From: an uncultured Oscillospiraceae bacterium
GTDB lineage: Bacteria > Bacillota > Clostridia > Oscillospirales > Oscillospiraceae
DNA: 54,757 nt
Assembly: GCA_947630375.1 (NCBI GenBank)
Contig: CANRHH010000015.1
Location: forward strand, 1 to 54,757
Direction: 5' to 3'
Part shown: positions 51,597 to 54,757 of the stretch, piece by piece
Numbering within the stretch: position 1 is the stretch's first letter
Layout: each line of letters starts with the position of its first letter
Program-made: the position numbers and the translations under genes
Notes under the pieces: model-generated
What the model was told of the DNA's origin: nothing
The model's database searches: none
The model's input: the letters and a program-made list of their open reading frames with translations, nothing else

Positions 51597-51679
51597 ATCA
51601 AATTCCGCCGCAGGGCGCACTAACTCCGCCGTGCGCCCACGCAATTGATGATTTTAGCATATTGGACAAATTTAGTCAA
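51597..51679 (-). promoter_or_regulatory. rpsL (str operon) promoter and upstream leader hairpin
   Basis: Minus strand: TTGACT at 51679-51674, 17 nt, TAAAAT at 51656-51651; start near 51644. The leader's first hairpin, GGGCGCAC with GTGCGCCC at 51638-51613, precedes the terminator-like hairpin. The leader is about 105 nt in all. Confidence 0.82.
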
Positions 51680-51725
51680 GGATTTTTGTGAAATAAATTT
51701 AGAAACTTCTCTTTTCCGGGACAGG

Positions 51726-51750
51726 AAAAAGGGGCCGTTCGGCCCCTTTT
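51726..51750 (-). terminator. Duplicated rpoC-type terminator, distal copy
   Basis: Minus strand: AAAAGGGGCC-GAAC-GGCCCCTTTT then T. It is identical over 26 nt (51725-51750) to the terminator right after rpoC (51965-51990), in direct orientation, 240 bp apart. Confidence 0.85.
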
Positions 51751-51751
51751 G

Positions 51752-51914
51752 AGCGTGTCGCTAAAGTCGACACGCTTCAAATGCGACCCGCTATGCTGGG
51801 CTCGCATTTGAGGAACTCGCGCTCATCGCGCTTCGCTTGGTCGGCGCGAGGGCTCACTTTGTTCGCCTCAGGGTGTTTTTGAGGCGGCAAAGCTGCCTCA
51901 AAAACAAATTAAAT
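51752..51914 (+). repeat. Structured dispersed repeat, copy B (rpoC-rpsL gap)
   Basis: Plus strand: H1 AGCGTGTCG...CGACACGCT at 51752-51776; H2 CAAATGCGA...TCGCATTTG at 51778-51810; H3 CTCGCG...CGCGAG at 51816-51850; H5 14-bp stem with GTTTTTGAGGCGGC at 51875-51905. The same succession occurs as copy A at 13659-13501 on the other strand, with most of H3 and H5 identical. Here it lies antisense to the str operon, between two copies of the rpoC terminator. No coding frame supported in 51540-52019. Confidence 0.88.
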
Positions 51915-51963
51915 TCTTTCTTCGCTACTCCGCGGTGAAGACAATGAAACTTTGTCTACAATC

Positions 51964-51991
51964 TGAAAAAGGGGCCGTTCGGCCCCTTTTT
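51964..51991 (-). terminator. rpoC terminator
   Basis: Minus strand: 11-bp perfect stem AAAAAGGGGCC, loop GAAC, ending in five Ts. It is 28 nt after the rpoC stop. Confidence 0.92.
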
Positions 51992-52019
51992 CGTTTTCTT
52001 GTATTTTCCCGACCGGGAT

Positions 52020-54757
52020 TTATAAGGCGTTGGACTTGTTCACCAGCGCGGTCAGATCCACGTACTCCTCGGGAGCCTCGGCGATGGACTCGTCGGTCTC
52101 CTCCTCGAACTCCCGGTAGATGGACAGGCCGGACCCGGCGGGGATCAGCTTGCCGATGATGACGTTCTCCTTCAGGCCCACCAGCCGGTCCACCTTGCCC
52201 TTGATGGCGGCGTCGGTGAGGACCTTGGTGGTCTCCTGGAAGGAGGCGGCGGACATCCAGCTGTCCGTAGCCAAGGACGCCTTGGTGATGCCCATCAGGA
52301 GCTGGGTGTAGGTGGCATGGGTCAGGCCCTCTTCCCCGGCGGCCAGGCGCTCGTCGATGCGCTTGTTGGCAGCCTTCACCTGGGCGATATCCACCGTGGC
52401 GCCGGAGAGCAGATCGGTGCTGCCCGCGTCCTCTACGCGGACCTTGCGCATCATCTGGCGCACAATGACCTCGATGTGCTTGTCGTTGATGTCCACGCCC
52501 TGCTGGCGGTACACCTTCTGCACCTCGCTGGTGATATAGCTGCGCACGCCCTGGCGGCCGAACTCGTCGTCGTTGATGCCGCGGATGCGGAGCACGTCGT
52601 GGGGGTTCAGCGCGCCGGAGGTCAGCTCCTGGCCCCGGTCCACATGGTCCCCGTTGTGCACCAGGATGCCCGCGGAGTGGGGCACCGTGTACACCACGGT
52701 CTCCCCTTCGGCCTCGTTCATGACGGTGATGGAGTACATCACGCCCTTCTTGGCCTCCTCGATGCTGACGGTGCCGGAGATCTCGGACAGGACGGCCATT
52801 CTCTTGGGCCGCCGGGCCTCGAACAGCTCTTCCACACGGGGCAGGCCCTGGGTAATATCGTCGCCGGCGACACCGCCGGTGTGGAAGGTACGCATGGTCA
52901 GCTGGGTGCCCGGCTCACCGATGGACTGGGCGGCGATGACGCCCACGGCCTCGCCCGCGTTCACCGGGCGGCCGATGGCCAGGTTGATGCCGTAGCACTT
53001 GGCGCAGACGCCGGTGCCGGCTTCGCAGGTCATGACGCTGCGGATATAGGCCTTGTGGATGCCGTGGGCCTCCAGCACCGCCGCGTCTTCGGGCATGAGC
53101 ATGTGGTCGGTATCATACAGCAGCTCGCCGGTGGCCGGGTCGGTGATGGGGGCGGCGGGGAACCGGCCGTGGATGGCGGTGCCGAAGTCCTCCACCAGCT
53201 GGCCCCGGTCGTACACCGCGGCGGCCCAGACGCCTTCCGTGGTGCCGCAGTCCTTCTCCCGGATGATCACGTCCTGGCACACGTCCACCATACGCCGGGT
53301 CAGATACCCGGAGTCGGCGGTACGCAGGGCGGTATCGGCCATGCCCTTCCGGGCGCCTCGGGTGGAGATGAAGTACTCCAGCACAGACAGGCCCTCACGG
53401 AAGTTGGACTTGATGGGGATCTCAATGGTTTTGCCGGAGGTATTGGCCATCAGGCCGCGCATACCGGCCAGCTGGCGGATCTGGTTCATGGAGCCGCGGG
53501 CGCCGGAGTTGGCCATCATGTAGATGGGGTTATACTCGTCCAGGCAGTTCTGCAGGGCGTCGGTGACCTCCTTGGTGGTCTTTTCCCACTCGGACACCAC
53601 CAGGCGGTAGCGCTCGTCGTCGGTGATGAAGCCGCGCTTGTACTGCCGCTCGATGTTGACGACCTCCTGCTCGGTGGCGTGGATCAGCTCCTGCTTGGCG
53701 CTGGGCACCGTCATGTCCGCCACAGAGATGGTGATGGCGCCCTTGGTGGAGTACTTATAACCCATGGCCTTGATGCTGTCCAGCACCTCGGCGGAGATGG
53801 TAAAGCCGTATTTCTTGATGCAGCGGTCGATGATATCGCCCAGCTGCTTCTTGCCCACCTGGAAGCTGATCTCCTGGTCAAAGGCGTGCTCGGGGTCGTT
53901 CCGGTCCACATAGCCCAGGTCCTGGGGGATAGGCTCGTTGAAGATGATCCGGCCCACGGTGGTGGTGATCATCTTTTTGATCTCCACGCCCCGGACGGTC
54001 TTGGTGACCCGCAGGCGGATGGGGGCGTGCAGGCCCACATCGCCCTCGTTGTAGGCCATGATGGCCTCGTTGGCGTCCCGGTAAGCCAGGGTGGGCTTAT
54101 AGGTGGCGGGCTTCAGGTGCTCGTTCTGGGCCTTCAGGTTGGCGGCATACAGATCGTCGCCGTCCACAAGGGCCCCGGCCTCCAGGCCGGTGTCCCCCGG
54201 GTCGTCCACGATCAGCCGCTCCGCGCCCTTCTCGGCCTTGCCGATGCGCATCATGGTCAGATAGTAGGAGCCGAGGATCATGTCCTGGGTAGGCACGGTG
54301 ACCGGGTGCCCGTCCTGGGGACGGAGCAGGTTGTTGGCCGAGAGCATCAGCACCCGGGCCTCGGCCTGGGCCTCTGCGGACAGGGGCACGTGGATGGCCA
54401 TCTGGTCGCCGTCAAAGTCGGCGTTGTAGGCGGTGCAGACCAGGGGGTGCAGCCGCAGGGCCCGGCCCTCCACCAGGATGGGCTCGAAGGCCTGGATGCC
54501 CAGGCGGTGCAGCGTGGGGGCCCGGTTGAGCAGCACAGGGTGCTCCTTGATCACGTCCTCCAGCGCGTCCCAGACCTCGGTGCGCTGCTTATCCACCATC
54601 TTTTTGGCGGACTTGATGTTGTTGGCCACGCCGTCCTCCACCAGCTTCTTCATAACGAAGGGGCGGAACAGCTCGATGGCCATCTCCTTGGGCACGCCGC
54701 ACTGGTAGATCTTCAGGTCGGGGCCCACCACGATGACGGACCGGCCGGAGTAGTCCA
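52020..54757 (-). CDS. rpoC: RNA polymerase beta' subunit, 5' part outside the window
   Basis: The last ~912 residues of beta' are present; the frame stays open to the window edge, so the N-terminal zinc finger and clamp (roughly 300 residues) are missing. Visible: [15 protein letters not shown] with the three catalytic Asp, [20 protein letters not shown] region, [20 protein letters not shown] (bridge helix), the second zinc site [13 protein letters not shown], and [28 protein letters not shown] trigger-loop segment ([17 protein letters not shown]). The C-terminus ends SNAL after an acidic stretch. The next gene leftward is rpsL; the ribosomal L7Ae-like gene often found between them is absent. 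Confidence 0.97.
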   Translation of the reverse strand, partial: DYSGRSVIVVGPDLKIYQCGVPKEMAIELFRPFVMKKLVEDGVANNIKSAKKMVDKQRTEVWDALEDVIKEHPVLLNRAPTLHRLGIQAFEPILVEGRALRLHPLVCTAYNADFDGDQMAIHVPLSAEAQAEARVLMLSANNLLRPQDGHPVTVPTQDMILGSYYLTMMRIGKAEKGAERLIVDDPGDTGLEAGALVDGDDLYAANLKAQNEHLKPATYKPTLAYRDANEAIMAYNEGDVGLHAPIRLRVTKTVRGVEIKKMITTTVGRIIFNEPIPQDLGYVDRNDPEHAFDQEISFQVGKKQLGDIIDRCIKKYGFTISAEVLDSIKAMGYKYSTKGAITISVADMTVPSAKQELIHATEQEVVNIERQYKRGFITDDERYRLVVSEWEKTTKEVTDALQNCLDEYNPIYMMANSGARGSMNQIRQLAGMRGLMANTSGKTIEIPIKSNFREGLSVLEYFISTRGARKGMADTALRTADSGYLTRRMVDVCQDVIIREKDCGTTEGVWAAAVYDRGQLVEDFGTAIHGRFPAAPITDPATGELLYDTDHMLMPEDAAVLEAHGIHKAYIRSVMTCEAGTGVCAKCYGINLAIGRPVNAGEAVGVIAAQSIGEPGTQLTMRTFHTGGVAGDDITQGLPRVEELFEARRPKRMAVLSEISGTVSIEEAKKGVMYSITVMNEAEGETVVYTVPHSAGILVHNGDHVDRGQELTSGALNPHDVLRIRGINDDEFGRQGVRSYITSEVQKVYRQQGVDINDKHIEVIVRQMMRKVRVEDAGSTDLLSGATVDIAQVKAANKRIDERLAAGEEGLTHATYTQLLMGITKASLATDSWMSAASFQETTKVLTDAAIKGKVDRLVGLKENVIIGKLIPAGSGLSIYREFEEETDESIAEAPEEYVDLTALVNKSNAL

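Overview
The window is a compact, GC-rich bacterial chromosome segment. Gene content and order (T-box control of an amino-acid transporter, obgE-rpmA-rplU, rpoC-rpsL-rpsG-fusA-tuf, ECF sigma/anti-sigma pairs, PadR-DUF2812, DUF1002, EFR1 ferredoxin) fit a high-GC member of the Clostridia, most likely Oscillospiraceae (Flavonifractor/Lawsonibacter/Oscillibacter-like). That placement is an inference from gene families and base composition, not from a marker comparison. I see no phage, integrase, transposase, CRISPR array, tRNA or rRNA; most of the window is core genome.

Layout. 0.2-3.6 kb (minus): a TrpXYZ-type ABC importer behind a textbook T-box leader whose specifier reads UGG (Trp). 3.8-5.4 kb (plus): ECF sigma factor overlapping its membrane partner, then a 214-bp hairpin array. 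5.7-11.6 kb (plus): pcrA helicase, EamA exporter, two-subunit fumarase and malic enzyme. 11.6-13.4 kb (minus): PadR repressor with a DUF2812 membrane protein and two matching palindromic operators. 13.5-15.7 kb (minus): rplU-rpmA, then obgE with a structured repeat in its 3' UTR. 15.8-20.0 kb (minus): RsiV-like lipoprotein with a CYTH protein, nagB, an AGCS symporter. 20.1-21.0 kb (plus): DUF1002 secreted protein. 21.1-27.4 kb (minus): zinc-ribbon acyltransferase, response regulator-histidine kinase-HtrA operon, M20 dipeptidase. 27.5-31.2 kb (minus): heterodimeric ABC exporter.

31.3-40.0 kb is a divergent cluster for aspartate to threonine to 2-oxobutyrate: hom-lysC-asd leftward, and an HTH-ACT protein, thrC, thrB, ilvA, ridA and a GNAT rightward. 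The two arms share overlapping -10 elements next to an interrupted palindrome. 40.1-41.3 kb is glyA; 41.5-47.1 kb holds an EEP-family protein, herA-like ATPase plus tatD, an EFR1 flavodoxin-ferredoxin protein and cdsA. 47.1-54.8 kb (minus) is the str/rif region: rpoC (cut by the window edge), rpsL, rpsG, fusA, tuf.

The most interesting non-genic signals are: (1) a roughly 160-bp repeat of consecutive hairpins present twice in opposite orientation (after obgE, and between rpoC and rpsL), whose copies differ by compensatory base-pair changes, one copy being bracketed by a 26-bp duplicated terminator; (2) the shared divergent thr promoter next to an HTH-ACT gene; (3) an inverted repeat pairing the ilvA promoter spacer with the ilvA ribosome binding site; (4) an L27 gene that lacks the cleaved Firmicute N-terminal extension together with loss of the prp protease gene from its usual place; and (5) paired PadR operators.
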